Assembly: GCA_964035545.1 (NCBI GenBank)
Contig: OZ037771.1
Span: 15,350,289-15,414,288, forward strand
Source: Bugula neritina
Lineage: Eukaryota > Bryozoa > Gymnolaemata > Cheilostomatida > Bugulidae
Reading direction: 5' to 3'
DNA length: 64,000 nt
The notes beneath the pieces are model-generated. The model was not told the DNA's origin and made no database searches. It saw nothing but the letters and a program-made list of their open reading frames with translations. This document shows, one piece after another, positions 45,501-56,700 of this stretch. A program made the translations under genes and the position numbers. The first letter of the stretch is position 1; each line of letters starts with the position of its first letter.

Positions 45501-47239
45501 AATATATACGTTGTACTATGTATAATATACACGTTATACTATGTATAATATACACGTTATACCATGTATAATATACACGTTATACTATGTATAATATACA
45601 CGTTATACCATGTATAATATACACGTTATACTATGTATAATATACACGTTATACTATGTATAATATACACGTTATACTATGTATAATATACACGTTATAC
45701 TATGTATAATATATATGTTACAGAGCTGCACATATTCGACAGCCCGTTAACGAGCTCAAGGCTGGACACTCGGCAAGCGCTGATGTGGCTGGGATGTGAT
45801 GACGGTAATCTCCACCTACTTCCTGTAGAGAGCGGCGTACACAGTCCGGCACATGGTCAACTTATCCTCCCCTGTAGACAACCCATCTTCAGCATTGTCT
45901 ACATAGACGGCAAGGTGTTCGTGGCAGTCGCTGAGAGGAGAATTCTCGTTTATAGGAGGGGACACGGTACGCCCGCCTTCTCTCTGGCTCTCAGTCTGTA
46001 GTAAACTTCCTGTCTTTACTGCTTGTCTGCTGTATTCTAATCAGAGTAAGTTGATATCTGTAGCCTCGGTTCTTATTTCAGACGGGCTGTGGAACACGGA
46101 CTCTCCGCACATGATACAACTCAACTCTCAAGACAATATTTCTCAGCTTCTACCCGTCTCCTATAAATTGTGGTGTGGTTGTGCAGACGAAATAACAATC
46201 CTAGACCCGATGCTGGAACAGCCAGAGGTATGAGTTATTGTGCAGTAGAATAAGCATATTATATATGCATGCAACTGAACTCTACAGAAAGTGTGTACAC
46301 TAACTCCTCTCAACGATATTCTTTCACTTGTAGAGGTCATTCAAGGTGAGTGGAGAGCGTAATGTGCTCATACAGTGCATGTCCTACTGCAGACAAGGTA
46401 TTGTGGCCGTGGCACTGAGGTCTAGCTGCGATATCAAACTCTTTCACTCGCTCTCTCTCAAACACCTCGCAGACATCAATGTCTTCTCTGCTGTCGCTCA
46501 GAAACTCAACAAGTGTGATGACATCATTCGGCAGCATAAGATGGGTGAGTCGTGAGAAGTCGTGTAGAGTAGAGTAGTAGAGTAGAGGTGTAGAGGAGAA
46601 GTGTAGAGTAGAGGTACAGAGTAGACTAGTAGAGTAGAAGTAGTTACTTTGTCTTATATGTTACAGCCTGTCTGAAGATAACGTCCCTCGTCTCCTGCAA
46701 ACACATGCTCTGGATTGGCACGACAGCTGGAGTTATCCTAACTCTGCGTCTACCCAAGCAGCAGCTGTCTAATAATTCTTCTCAACAGGAAATAGACTCT
46801 CGGTTACTGAATATAGATGGTAAGACGGGTGGGGTTTCTCGCCCCTTCCAAGTGTAGTTCAAGACTTGATACTGGCATATCTTTTACTTGTTGGAATATT
46901 CAACTCTGAAACTGCTATGAGTGTCTAAAGTCACTTGCTACTTGCAAATATTCTGTTCAGCATTTCTGTGACGCTTGTATCCTGTATCCTTGTTTTGTAG
47001 CACTGGATATCGGTCACACTGGCAACGTGCGCTTCCTCACGTTCACAGAGCTTCTGGTGGACAGCAATAAACTGGAGAGACGGCGTTCTGTCTCAAGGCA
47101 GTCGCTAGTTAGCAAAATGCTGGTCATCAGTGGAGGGGACGGGTATGAGGTGATAGACCCGACCACCCAACTGAAGGATAGTGTAGAAACTGTAGGCTTT
47201 AATGACAGCATCAATCATTTACTCGTGTGGAAAATGTAG
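33556..47239 (+). CDS. Rho guanine-nucleotide exchange factor, ARHGEF10/ARHGEF17 type, 1441 aa
   Basis: Twenty-four exons whose lengths sum to 4326 nt with all phases matching: 33556-34288, 34475-34539, 36387-36523, 36728-36995, 37313-37663, 37771-37960, 38122-38234, 41693-41776, 42024-42209, 42483-42599, 43020-43112, 43306-43464, 43571-43621, 43707-43804, 44059-44153, 44255-44367, 44516-44631, 44999-45167, 45250-45445, 45724-45966, 46082-46227, 46334-46544, 46667-46819 and 47001-47239. Residues 1-619 are low-complexity, rich in Ser, His, Asn and Asp. The DH domain (about 620-832) starts AIVEEIIASEEKYVKNLEQI and contains KEAIMLPANRLSSYLMLLER. A PH-like domain (about 850-1046) follows, interrupted by a coiled-coil-like insert (ETEVKKYAEDIKTVESDLLL). 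The C-terminal third is a WD40-like propeller (ALMWLGCDDGNLHLLPVES, LWCGCADEITILDP, MLWIGTTAGVILTLRLP), the arrangement of ARHGEF10 and ARHGEF17. It should activate Rho-family GTPases. The exon 5 acceptor was set by phase (tgtgtag, ending 37312). Confidence 0.88.
35180..35490. repeat. 13-bp minisatellite in RhoGEF intron 2
   Basis: About 23 copies of tggtgggatagta with gtag/gtgg variants, inside the 1.85-kb intron 34540-36386. The rest of that intron is AT-rich with nothing else recognisable. Confidence 0.9.
36020..36370. repeat. 48-bp minisatellite ending at an acceptor
   Basis: About seven copies of a unit with ggtgttacctgtatacttat, an AT run and tagtatttacactgag. The last copy ends about 15 bases before the exon 3 acceptor (tttcag, ending 36386). 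Confidence 0.9.
36530..36715. repeat. degenerate gtgtcacacaggtgtcagta repeat filling RhoGEF intron 3
   Basis: Imperfect 20-24-bp units cover the 204-bp intron 36524-36727. Confidence 0.8.
36996..37312. repeat. 21-bp minisatellite filling RhoGEF intron 4
   Basis: About 14 copies of ctctgtagtctgagtaatat plus a occupy nearly the whole 317-bp intron. The upstream reading frame stays open through the array as a Cys-Ser-Leu-Ser-Asn-Ile-Leu repeat, but it enters exon 5 in the wrong frame, so it is intronic. Confidence 0.92.
37961..38121. repeat. degenerate ttacctgtatactatactat repeat filling RhoGEF intron 6
   Basis: Units of about 20-28 bp begin within 20 bases of the donor and end just before the acceptor at 38121. 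Confidence 0.85.
38235..38600. repeat. degenerate tactactcactatcagtact array
   Basis: The array begins at the donor of RhoGEF intron 7 (gtgagtatcactactactcac) and runs about 360 bp. It is the first of several arrays in the 3.46-kb intron 38235-41692. Confidence 0.88.
38880..39035. repeat. cagtctcactaataactatc tandem repeat
   Basis: About seven imperfect units of 20-28 bp in RhoGEF intron 7. Between 39036 and 39500 I see nothing distinctive. A tccctgcttgttctc repeat occupies about 39520-39600. Confidence 0.8.
39715..39955. repeat. 32-bp minisatellite
   Basis: About seven copies of a unit with taactaactactagtactac then tcactcagtcaa in RhoGEF intron 7. The stretch 39956-40770 shows no gene or recognisable element. 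Confidence 0.88.
40785..40955. repeat. 24-bp minisatellite
   Basis: About seven copies of tagctacagcaaggggaagg plus ggtg. The Cys-Ser-Tyr-Ser-Lys-Gly-Lys-Gly frame through it is not supported as an exon. Confidence 0.88.
41215..41605. repeat. 31-bp minisatellite, about 13 copies
   Basis: Units of gttagctgacaccacagagc plus aagtgtgtgct, near the 3' end of RhoGEF intron 7. Confidence 0.92.
42600..42935. repeat. about 20-bp minisatellite starting at a donor
   Basis: Variable units of gttagttctctgtgtagaga run from the donor of RhoGEF intron 10 (gtaatgctgttagttctgtg) over about 335 of its 420 bp. Confidence 0.9.
43860..44050. repeat. 19-bp minisatellite in RhoGEF intron 14
   Basis: About ten copies of gtatctaggtcagtgtata end about eight bases before the exon 15 acceptor. 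Confidence 0.88.
44632..44990. repeat. 21-bp minisatellite filling RhoGEF intron 17
   Basis: About 17 copies of actatgactagtagtactgt plus c start at the donor (gtgagtagtactttgactat) and end eight bases before the acceptor. Both strands stay open because the unit is 21 bp. Confidence 0.93.
45446..45720. repeat. 23-bp minisatellite filling RhoGEF intron 19
   Basis: About 11 copies of cgttatactatgtataatat plus aca run from within 20 bases of the donor to the acceptor at 45723. Confidence 0.92.
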
Positions 47240-48210
47240 AAGTGTGACTAGTTATATACTGGTCATCACCATCACTGGAGTAGGCTTTAGCTCATAACAT
47301 GCATTTACAAACTATACTGTCTGCATTTTGCTCACCCATCATTTCATAACTTGTGCGTGTAAATATGTTTATTTTTGCTTGCATGGTTGAATTAGCTTAT
47401 TAGTAGTGTTTCATGTATATTTTTATATTGTTACTGAATAAGAATAATCTGGAAGTATTCTTGCTCCAGGCCGACTGGCAGCTTAAGAAAACAGAAATTT
47501 CTGCTGTTTATATGTTTACAAAGGATAGCAGCCCTGAGGTCAGGTATAAAGAGAGGTCAAGGTTCTTTTGACGTAATACTACATTCACTGGCATATTAGC
47601 TTTGATATTGGAATTTTTTTAACTTTAGTGACTAAAAATTGTAGATCATCAGAGTTTAAAATTTTAGTTATGTACATATATACATTCTGAAACATAGGGA
47701 GTTGAAAATGCTAAATTTCAAAGTCATGATTCAACTTAAAATATCTTTCTCGGATCACCCTTGAACGTTTCTAGAACAGAGTGTTGTCTAGGTTCAAATT
47801 TGTAAATCGCAAGTTTTAATTTTGATATAAAAATGCTCGTTTCTGCTCAGTTTACTTAGAATTGCATTACACTCAGAAACAGCAGCTGTTGGTGGTGCAA
47901 CATTTTGTCGAGTAATATGAGGAAATATCTTGTGTATTGCTTCATGTTATTACACAACCAAAAATAAAATATAAAATTATGAAAATGACTAAGACTAGAA
48001 ATAGAAAGAAAGCTAAAAATATTTTTACTGCCAAGTAGTTGATTTGGCAAAAACACAGAAAATGAGAAATGCAAGAAAACTGATTATCTTGTTGAGGCGT
48101 AGAAACACCAAAACTTGGACCGAATATTAAATGACTAGACTTTACGATAACAAGATTGAAAATTGCACATGATTGAGAGAAGAGACTGAATAAATAATAT
48201 TGATTGGTGG
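47240..48210. other. convergent 3' flanks of RhoGEF and SCOC
   Basis: No further gene is visible between the two stop codons. The sequence is AT-rich and without tandem arrays, presumably both 3'UTRs. Confidence 0.5.
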
Positions 48211-48842
48211 TTAGTTATCAGTTGACTGAAACATACTGCTAGCAGTCATCAAACTCTCAATATACTGTCCCAGAACTTGGTTCTCCGCTTTGAGCTTGAA
48301 GTTTTCTTCCTTTACCGTATCTACTTTGCTTGATAGAGCTATAAAATAGTTAAATAGTAAACCTATCGATAATAAACATTTTGATGAAGGTGATGTATTG
48401 TACTTAATAACTCAAATTCTGGCAAAAGTACACCTCAAGCGAATACATCAGATAGATAATGGATGGAACTCATAGCAAATAGCACAAAGCAATTTTTAAT
48501 CTAATGCCAGTCAAGTTGTCAATTATAAAATTTAATTAGTTAAAATTAAAGTGTAAAAAAATAAAACCCACCATCTAGCGTGTTTTGTAAGTCAAGAATC
48601 TGCCCTACTAGCTGCTTTTTCTCTTCTTGTATCTCATTAGACAGCTCTTCATCTACATATATGTTAGTGAATAAGTAATTGAGTGAACACTTAATTGTAA
48701 ACAGCTGTGAGTCAACATGAGTTCAAACTATTTGAATCTCGTAGAAAGAGTTATCACTGCATATCAAGTTGAATTACAATTCTCAAATGTACTGTAGTGT
48801 AGAGCTGTGACTAGTCTACTCACCCAAGTGACTGTCTGCCAT
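48211..48842 (-). CDS. SCOC: short coiled-coil protein SCOC, 75 aa
   Basis: Three minus-strand exons, 48824-48842, 48572-48652 and 48211-48338, join to 228 nt with matching phases. The product starts [19 protein letters not shown] and contains the heptad-repeat coiled coil [20 protein letters not shown] and [20 protein letters not shown], ending [14 protein letters not shown]. From memory, vertebrate SCOC has nearly identical [20 protein letters not shown] and SASSVFQ. SCOC is a Golgi-associated adaptor that binds ARL1/ARL2/ARL3 and, with FEZ1 and UVRAG, takes part in autophagy; that role is taken from the family. The short N-terminus matches the shorter known isoforms. The gene is convergent with the RhoGEF and divergent from B4GAT1. 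Confidence 0.93.
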
Positions 48843-49388
48843 GGCTTCAACTATAGCTTTGGACAGAAGATTATCTTTATGATTACCTAAAAGGCTAAAA
48901 TAATGCAATTGTTATTTAATTTTAATGCACGGATAGGATTTGTATGCTTATTCAACACTGACTCGGGTGAAGTAATCATATTTGGATAATTAATGATTCC
49001 CCATTTATATCCACTCTATCCACATCACTCTTAAACAATTGATTAAGTCCAATATCTGCCAGACTATTAAATTCAAATCAGTTAGTTACCACCTAAAAGA
49101 GGAGAACCAACATTTATTTTTGCATCTTCACAGACCTTTCACAACAGTTTTCTCCATCGATGCATTAGAGATTTAAGGATACCACCTCATAACACAAACT
49201 CAGCCTAACATTGTGCTAAAACACTATACATTACAATTAAAATATTCAAACTTAGCTATATGCTAGAATACATTTATTTTAACATATGATAAACCCAGAC
49301 AAAAACAACATAGAGGCGCTCATAATTTTGTGCCTGTAGCTACAGATGTTATTGTTAGCAGAATGTTCCAATTTTTACCAGGTAAGTT

Positions 49389-49900
49389 GTGCTATCGCCA
49401 ATCATAATAAATTTAAAAACTAAAAGACCGCTTCTAGAGTATGCCTGCGAAATTTGGGATCCTGCACATCTCATGCTAAGCAACAATCTAGAGAAAGTTC
49501 AAAACAAGGCAGTACGTTTTGTAAAAAACTTAAAAGGCTGGGATGTCTCAGTGACCGAATCCAAGGCGGAGTTAAACTTGAAGGCTTTAAATAAATCCAG
49601 ACAAGAACACAGATTCACGCTATTCTTCAAAGTGTTGCAGCATGAAGCATTCTTCCCTAACCTAATTAACACTCTTAACTCCATGAAATCTTTCCGTAAT
49701 ACCAATATTAGGGACAGTAACTCTTTTAATTCAATATCCTGTACTACTAATAATTTCCTGCATAGCTTCCTCATTAGAACAGCCCGTGAACTACGCACGG
49801 GAGAAACACTAGCAGACTAATAAAAAAAAGACCTGCACATCCGATAGTTCCACCTTTCCCCTATTTGGGGTCTTGGAACTAAATCAAGACAAGACAAAAG
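49389..49900 (+). pseudogene. 5'-truncated LINE fragment, reverse-transcriptase C-terminus
   Basis: An open frame ending in TAA at 49818-49820 carries the conserved end of non-LTR reverse transcriptases: KRPLLEYACEIWDPAHLMLS, then NNLEKVQNKAVRFVKNLKGW, then LKALNKSRQEHRFTLFFKVL. Only the last about 140 residues remain. The palm domain and endonuclease are missing, as expected from 5' truncation on insertion. About 80 bp of 3' tail follow. The exact left edge cannot be fixed; homology is clear from about 49425. The clade (Jockey/CR1-like) is a guess. Confidence 0.82.
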
Positions 49901-51755
49901 CATAAGTTGATCAGATCATAAAGATAATCATATTTCATAATGATAATCACAATGATTGACTGCGATGCTCAGGCGTTGTGCCTTATACTTATAGTTATTA
50001 ATAATTAAGTTATTTCATGACAGGCTCATGTTTCAATTGAAACAAATCAAAAATTACAATAAATATTGTTAAAAATATATAACATTATGATTAAAATTAT
50101 TTAGTTTAATAAATTGAAAACAATTGATAATCATTTATGAGTGTCAAAATTATAAATATAATGATCATCATAAAGATAATGGTAATGATTAAGGGATAAT
50201 CATAATGATAATTTCTAACGAATATCAATATAAATCGACCATCATAATCATAATGATAATGATCTACTACAATCCAAATTCTACTTCTAGATGATGATGA
50301 TGATCTAGAAGTAAAAATCGATTTGTCAGAATTGACATCAAACAATAATTTAAAGCAAAGCTTGTTCAGCAGATGGAGACGTATTCGGTATTACTATTAC
50401 TATTAGTATTCTTATTAGATTTAGCAATATTTTAGTTTTACTAATATAATTATTATAAAATTAAATGATTATTTCTATTTTACTAATATTATTATTAATA
50501 ATAAATAATATTTGTGGCTACGAGTACGAGTCTGAAGTGTTAGATTTACTTTTACTATAAATATAATGATTATATTTATATTACTATCATTTATAACTTA
50601 TAAGTATAACAACTATACTCTATAGTTCATATTGTTGTATTAACCAGAGTGAGTCATCACTCATCTTGATCTAGGATTCCAAGTAGACTAGATACATGAG
50701 TCTATTTGTGATCATAAAAACGTAGCTCAACTATAATAATAATATTCTTTTGCAGCAACTAAAGGCAGTATTTGTTTTTTAATTGGGCTCGTTAATTCCG
50801 CAATAATAATCTTTTGTGCTGAAACACACCAGAAAGAAAGTGCATTTCACTATGAATGCAATTACAGTTTAGCCAGAGAGTTGAAGTAACGTTGGATTCA
50901 GCAAAATGCGACGGCTGCCTGCGAAGTTGATTTATTGTTTTCATTAGTCGAAAATGAGGCTATTGCACGCATGTATCGTTTCTCTTTTTCGCACTTCCGA
51001 CTAGTATAGCTGTCGCTAGATGCAAAGTGAGTTGAAAGAGTCCGTTGTATGGTAAATAATAATTCCGATATTCGTTATCACAGTTGACAATTATATTTGA
51101 TCCTTTGTGACCAATTACCTGTGCTGGCATATAGTGTTATTATAGGATCAGTAGAATAGCTATAGTCTTATATTGCAGTAACACTAAATGTAGGACCTGA
51201 ACAAGTTACAGTCACACTCACACTGACAGTGTGAGTGACACCCAATTGACTGTGAGTCAGAGTAAAGCTGAAGGTCAAAGTGGCATTGACTTTGACTTTG
51301 ACGTTAAGATTGATTATGATTCAGTATGATACTTATACTCATACTGCCATAAGTACTAATACTAATACCAATACTAATAGTTATAGTAATAGTAATACTA
51401 ATAGTAATAGTAATACTGCTATCACTATCAGTAACCATTACTATTGTCTATTAGTATTAGTATTAATTTTATTATTAGTATTAGTATTACTATGAGTTTG
51501 AGCATAAGATTTAGTATGAGTATCAGTGATAATGTAAATGGTAATTGGATGATCCTAATAAGTTTCTTTAAGCAGTCATGTGCTCAGTCTGTATATCATA
51601 TATAATAATATATAATTCTGGCTCACATCTCGTATTTACTACTCGTCATCTTGTCTTAGCATGCGATACTTGAAGTTGATATCAATGTTATGTGTACTCA
51701 CGCCAGAGTCTGAGATAACCTACGCCACCTTACTTGTAGTTGTGACTGGTGGGTC
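49900..51755. other. upstream region of B4GAT1
   Basis: No gene is supported. It contains degenerate ataatcataatgataat motifs (about 49920-50290), tattactattagtatt runs (50385-50500 and 51355-51540) and a short perfect palindrome at 51215-51237. The same simple-motif style appears upstream of the receptor gene at 8.1-10.3 kb. Confidence 0.5.
51215..51237. repeat. 11-bp perfect palindrome, 1-nt spacer
   Basis: cactcacactg-a-cagtgtgagtg, about 520 bp upstream of the B4GAT1 start. It could be a dimeric transcription-factor site or chance within the cac/gtg-rich flank. Confidence 0.5.
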
Positions 51756-52949
51756 ATGCTATTACGGAAATTGTCAAAAAAGAAAACTGTAGCTTTTGGA
51801 CTCGCCTGCATTCTGATTCTTTGGTACAATTTGTATTTTCCTCTACAAAACAAGTGGAAAATTCCTGTGTTGAAGAAGTCATTCATAAATAAAGGAGCCC
51901 ACATTCTCTATGGTCCATTTCGCTCGGATACCTATGACAGTGCTCACTCGAATCATAGCATTACTTTTGCTACACACACTACACTGAAGAACTTCTATTA
52001 CCTCCAGATTATCAGCTTAGTGTGGAAGTCACCTATATCAGTGACTGTCTGGGCCCAAGGTGATGTCACAGAGCTGGTAGAACTGGTCTACCTACTCGTC
52101 CAATCCTGTGCTGCCAGGAGATCTCTCTCCGTATGTATACTTGTACCGGCTGACCGCTCACATAACGTTGAAGTATCTCGCATTGACTGGCAGCAGATCA
52201 ACTCACCTAGTTCTTTCACCTGTAGCCAGAGAAATCTACACAACAAATTTTATAGCCTTAGAGCCCAAGATCCTTATCAAAATTATAATAGTAAGAATTT
52301 GCCTTATCCTAACAACTATCTGAGGAATTTGGCTCTCCGTCAAGTTAAAACTTCTCATGTTTTGGTATCAGATATTGATCTAATGCCCTCTGTAAACTTT
52401 GACCAACAATTTATGAAATATCTTCACAACTTGGAAGACCAGAAAGTGCATGGCTCTGTGTTGGTTGTGCCAGTCTTTGAAAGTAGCGTTTCTCAGTCTA
52501 ACCAGTGGACAATTCCCCGGTTGCTCAGTGAGTGGAGGTCATCTAAAGTCCGTCCTTTCTATACAGAGACCTGCCCACAATGCCAGGGCCCTACTCAGTA
52601 TTCTAAGTGGCTTGATAGACAGCTAAGGAACGGGGCGGCCATGTCGGCAACCTATGTACCATACGTTCCTGGCTGGGAACCTTTTGTCATCCTGAAAACC
52701 AGTCTCCACCCTCGATATGATGAGCGTTTCCAGCAGTTTGGTTACAACAGAATGAGTCTCATTTGTGAGCTGCATGTGTCGGGCAAAGAGTTTCTAGTCT
52801 TAGACAGCATTTTTCTTGTGCATGACGGGTTCAAAACCGAAGATGGGTTTCACGAAGACAAGGATGTTGAGTTGAGAGACAATGAGAAGCTCTACAGTCA
52901 GTTTCGATCTGAATTAGCAATCAAATATAATACTAAAAGACATTGTTGA
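51756..52949 (+). CDS. B4GAT1: beta-1,4-glucuronyltransferase 1-like (GT49), intronless, 397 aa
   Basis: A single uninterrupted frame. It has the type II Golgi topology: short basic N-terminus, membrane anchor at about residues 12-30 (VAFGLACILILWYNLYF), then a lumenal catalytic domain. Family landmarks are YPNNYLRNLALRQVKTSHVL, the metal-binding DID in VSDIDLMPS (about 206-208), VVPVFE, VPYVPGWEPFVI, DERFQQFGYNRMSLICELHV and FLVHDGF. The family (B4GAT1 and the C-terminal domain of LARGE) transfers sugar from a UDP donor to the O-mannosyl glycan of alpha-dystroglycan. With only one GT49 domain and no GT8 domain, B4GAT1 is the better match than LARGE. Human B4GAT1 is 415 aa, so this copy looks full length. 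An internal Met is unlikely to be the start because it would remove the anchor. Confidence 0.9.
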   Translation: MLLRKLSKKKTVAFGLACILILWYNLYFPLQNKWKIPVLKKSFINKGAHILYGPFRSDTYDSAHSNHSITFATHTTLKNFYYLQIISLVWKSPISVTVWAQGDVTELVELVYLLVQSCAARRSLSVCILVPADRSHNVEVSRIDWQQINSPSSFTCSQRNLHNKFYSLRAQDPYQNYNSKNLPYPNNYLRNLALRQVKTSHVLVSDIDLMPSVNFDQQFMKYLHNLEDQKVHGSVLVVPVFESSVSQSNQWTIPRLLSEWRSSKVRPFYTETCPQCQGPTQYSKWLDRQLRNGAAMSATYVPYVPGWEPFVILKTSLHPRYDERFQQFGYNRMSLICELHVSGKEFLVLDSIFLVHDGFKTEDGFHEDKDVELRDNEKLYSQFRSELAIKYNTKRHC

Positions 52950-53782
52950 GTTGTCTTCCCTTTCTTCTGTTAACAGAATTGAACAATGTTTACTAAAACA
53001 ATGTTGTATTGTTAGTACCTTTTTTAGGATTCATTGAAATACTTTATATATAAATTTTATTAATAATACTCCTTTTTTATGTTTAACTAATGTTGATATA
53101 TTTATATCGACTTTATTACTAATTTTGGTTGTTTTAGCAAACCATTCTGTTTTGTTTTTTGGTTTTCTTGACTGGCTTTTAGAATTGTTTTATAAGAAAC
53201 TGTTACACCCTGTATCAGTTATATGAAATACATTGAGTTGGATATATTTCACACAACTTGATGTGTCTTTGTACAGAGAGAGTATTCAGTTGTAATCTTC
53301 TATTCTAAAATTTTTATTGTGATAGTTGAGTTCATCTTTCTTGTAGAATAAGTTTTAAATCGGGTTTCTACAAGTTCCTTTGTGAAACATTCATTATTCT
53401 CTGACATACTAAATGTTTAGCCAAGTGTTTCATTAACTTGTTGTGTTGTTACTCAAGACAAAACTTACTGAAGTGGCAGAAGACAACTCTACTGTCTAGT
53501 TCACTTTCTCTCATCATGTCTGTATTTAAGTAGAACATTTAGTTTGTTGATTGAACTGTGAGAATGATAGCATTTATAATTTTAGCCTTGGAGTATTTTT
53601 ATCTGCCTTCGGATCTAAATTTAGTGAAAGAGATGAAATGTATACCTTCCCTCCCTCATGTACATTTTATAGTGTAGTCCTATTTCAATGAGTAGTAGCA
53701 ATGTTCTGGCAGAATGTAGTCTGAAATTATTGCCATCAGTCTACTAATAGACCGTTTATCACTCCAGCCACTGGCGGTCACC

Positions 53783-56700
53783 ATGGAAACCGTCACACTA
53801 ACTTTAAATGAGTTGAATTCTGTGTCTGTGAACTTGTTTGGTGCGACTGTCACCTCGTGGATATGTAACGGAAAGGAGAGACTGTTTCTCAGGTACATCA
53901 CATTTCTGTCACATAACCCCTAGAGTACCGTATCCACTTTGTCTGTTTTATATTATAATAATGTACTTAGTACAGCAAACTGGTCAACCATGTGCTGAAT
54001 AATTTGATAAGTATTATGAAGTACAGTTTACCCCTTATCCTACACTTAGAGATACTAATACCTGCCCCTCAGGTACCAGTTCTGTTGGTTAACTACTTCC
54101 TTACAGTACGTTTATACATTAGTCTAAGTGTCTCAGTGTTTACACACGTACTGTATGCCTGTCTGCTAGTTTCTCCGTATCTCACAATGTCTGTGTTATC
54201 AAGTAGAATTGTTACGCACTTGTACTGGATATTTACAGTTCGAAGGCTGTATTTGATGGAAAAAAGGCAATAAGAGGGGGAATTCCAGTTGTATTCCGTG
54301 AGTAATTCAGTTATATAATATTTAAATTACTAAATAATGCACATTATGTTACTAGTTCTACATATTGCTGTGTACCATGTTACGGAGACATCACTTATTG
54401 AGAGCTTATTCAACTGTTCCCTCTATTGTTTCAGCCAACTTTGGTCCCTGGCCTCTTGGGCCTCAACATGGGTTCGCGAGGATTTCCTTGTGGAAGCACG
54501 AAGCAACTCATGTGGGTTTCACTTTTAAACAATTTTTTATTTGCAAATGAAAAGTTGAGCTTATTAATATTTAATAATAAGGATTTACTTTTATTTTTTA
54601 TCTATTTATGGTACAATTTAAAATCTGTAAAACAAATAATATAATAAAGCAATATTATGATACCTGGTGATGGCGCCCTAGCTCTGCCAATTCTATTATA
54701 AATTCGTCAGTTAGTTTTTGACATTTCTCATGTCTGACTATTGAACATAGAATACAGGTAGTTGTACTGTCTTTTGCATACCTTAGATTCCTTATGGCAC
54801 ACCACTGAATCACAATACTACACACCATTCTATGCTCTAATCTTTTTCAAAGTTATAACAACTACTAGAAGATTGTCAAGATTTGCTACTAAACATCAGC
54901 TACTATACTTTAGATACAAAGATGTGATGGTAAAAGAATATACTTGTCTAATGTATTTTTACTATTTGAATTAAGTTAGTATTTTTATACAAATAATTAC
55001 CTCATCTACAGGAATACAGAAACAGTTCTGTTATTAATTTCATATATCTTCAACAACAAAAACTAAATCAAATTGTTTTGATAGTTAGAATATTGGTATT
55101 GTTTTCATAAAATATGAATTCAAACTTAGCTGCACTTGACAAGCAAAAAATAGTTGAATATTTTATGTGCTTTTAGCTTAGTAAAAATCAGATATTCAAA
55201 TAAAGCTTGGGAAACAATGTAGTCTAGATGGTGCTAGTGGTAAAGCATTGGTTTAGTAACTGCTAGGATGTGGGTTCAAGCCCTACTTGCTTTTAAAATA
55301 TTTTATATTATTTCAGCTTTCTCTGTAGTAAATATTAGACATGCCTATAAATCTGTATAAGCAGTGGAGTTGAGATGGTGCTGGTGGTAGAGCATTGGTA
55401 TCGTACTGGAAAGTTATGGGTTCAACCCTGTGTGATGGATGTTTGGCAAAATTTGTAGTTTTTATAAAAATAAAAAATCAAAATGGCAGAAAAGAGTAGA
55501 ACTTCTAAGGGTATAATATATGGGGACCCGTCCCAGGGTAGAGGTAGCGCTCTCACTTTGCATGACGCCAGACACCGGTTCGATTCCCTGGCATTCTTAA
55601 AAAAAAGAGTGGTAGTCAGAAGGTGCTTCTATAAAAGAAGCATATGTGAGAAATACAAAAAATAAAATTTTACATAAACTTAATTTTTGCCAAGATCAAA
55701 ATTACAAAAAAATTATGCTACTAATTAACTTTCTTTATATATCTCACATATGCTTTTTCATAGAAGCACTTTCTGACTCACTTTTTTTTTTAAGAATGCC
55801 AGGGGATCGAACCGGTGTCTGGCGTCATGCAAAGCGAGAGCGCTACCTCTACCCTGGGACGGGTCCCCATATATTATACCTTTAGAAGTTCTACTCTTTT
55901 CTGCCATTTTGATTTTTTATTTTTATAAAAACTACAAATTTTGCCAAACATTCATCACACAGGGTTGAACCCATAACTTTCCAGTACGATACCAATGCTC
56001 TACCACCAGCACCATCTCGACTTCATTGCTTACAAAAATTTATAGGCATGACTAATACTTACTACAGAGAAAGCTGAAATAATATAAAATAATTTAAAAG
56101 CAAGTAGGGCTTGAACCCACATCCTAGCAGTTACTATACCAATGCTTTATCACCAGTACCATCTAGACTACATTGTTTCCCAAGCTTTATTTGCATATAT
56201 CTGATTTTTACTAAGCTAAAAGCACATAAAATATTCAAACAACTATTTTTGCTTGTAAGGTGCAACTAAGTTTGAATTCATATTTTACGAAAACAATATC
56301 AATATACTATCAAACCCGGTTGATTTAGTTTTTATTTTTGAAGATATATGAAATTAATAACAGAACTGTTTCTGTATTCGTGTAGATGAGGTAATTATTT
56401 GTATAAAAATATTAACTTAATTCAAATAGTAAAAATACATTAGACAAGTAAATTCTATTACCATCACATCTTTGTATCTAAAATATAGTAGCTGATGTCT
56501 AGTAGCAAATCTTGACAATCTTCTAGTAGTTGTTATAACTTTGAATAAGATTAGAGCATAGAATGGTGTGTAGTATTGTGATTTAGTGGTATGCCCTAGG
56601 AAACCTAAGGTATGCAAAAGACAGTACAACTACCTGTGTTTTATGTTCACTTTACCACTGTTCACCAGGTTATATATTGCTATTGTGTTATTATTATGGG

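Larger units (their letters stand above)
54744..56652. repeat. giant inverted repeat: two arms of about 910 bp around an 85-bp loop
   Basis: The left arm, about 54744-55654, and right arm, about 55739-56652, are near-identical reverse complements. For example, tacaggtagttgtactgtct at the left outer end has its counterpart at the right outer end, and the same 70-residue frame appears on + at 54762 and on - at 56629. Differences are scattered point changes and small indels. Weaker similarity continues outward to about 54650 and 56685, with about 90 bp extra on the left. It lies wholly inside an intron. No transposase, obvious target duplication or gene is visible. Each arm carries three tRNA-like modules. 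Confidence 0.9.

Noticed and set aside
55220-55595. Functional tRNA genes
   Set aside because: A-box- and B-box-like motifs are present, but anticodon stems and acceptor pairing are poor, and the modules are repeated in a palindrome.
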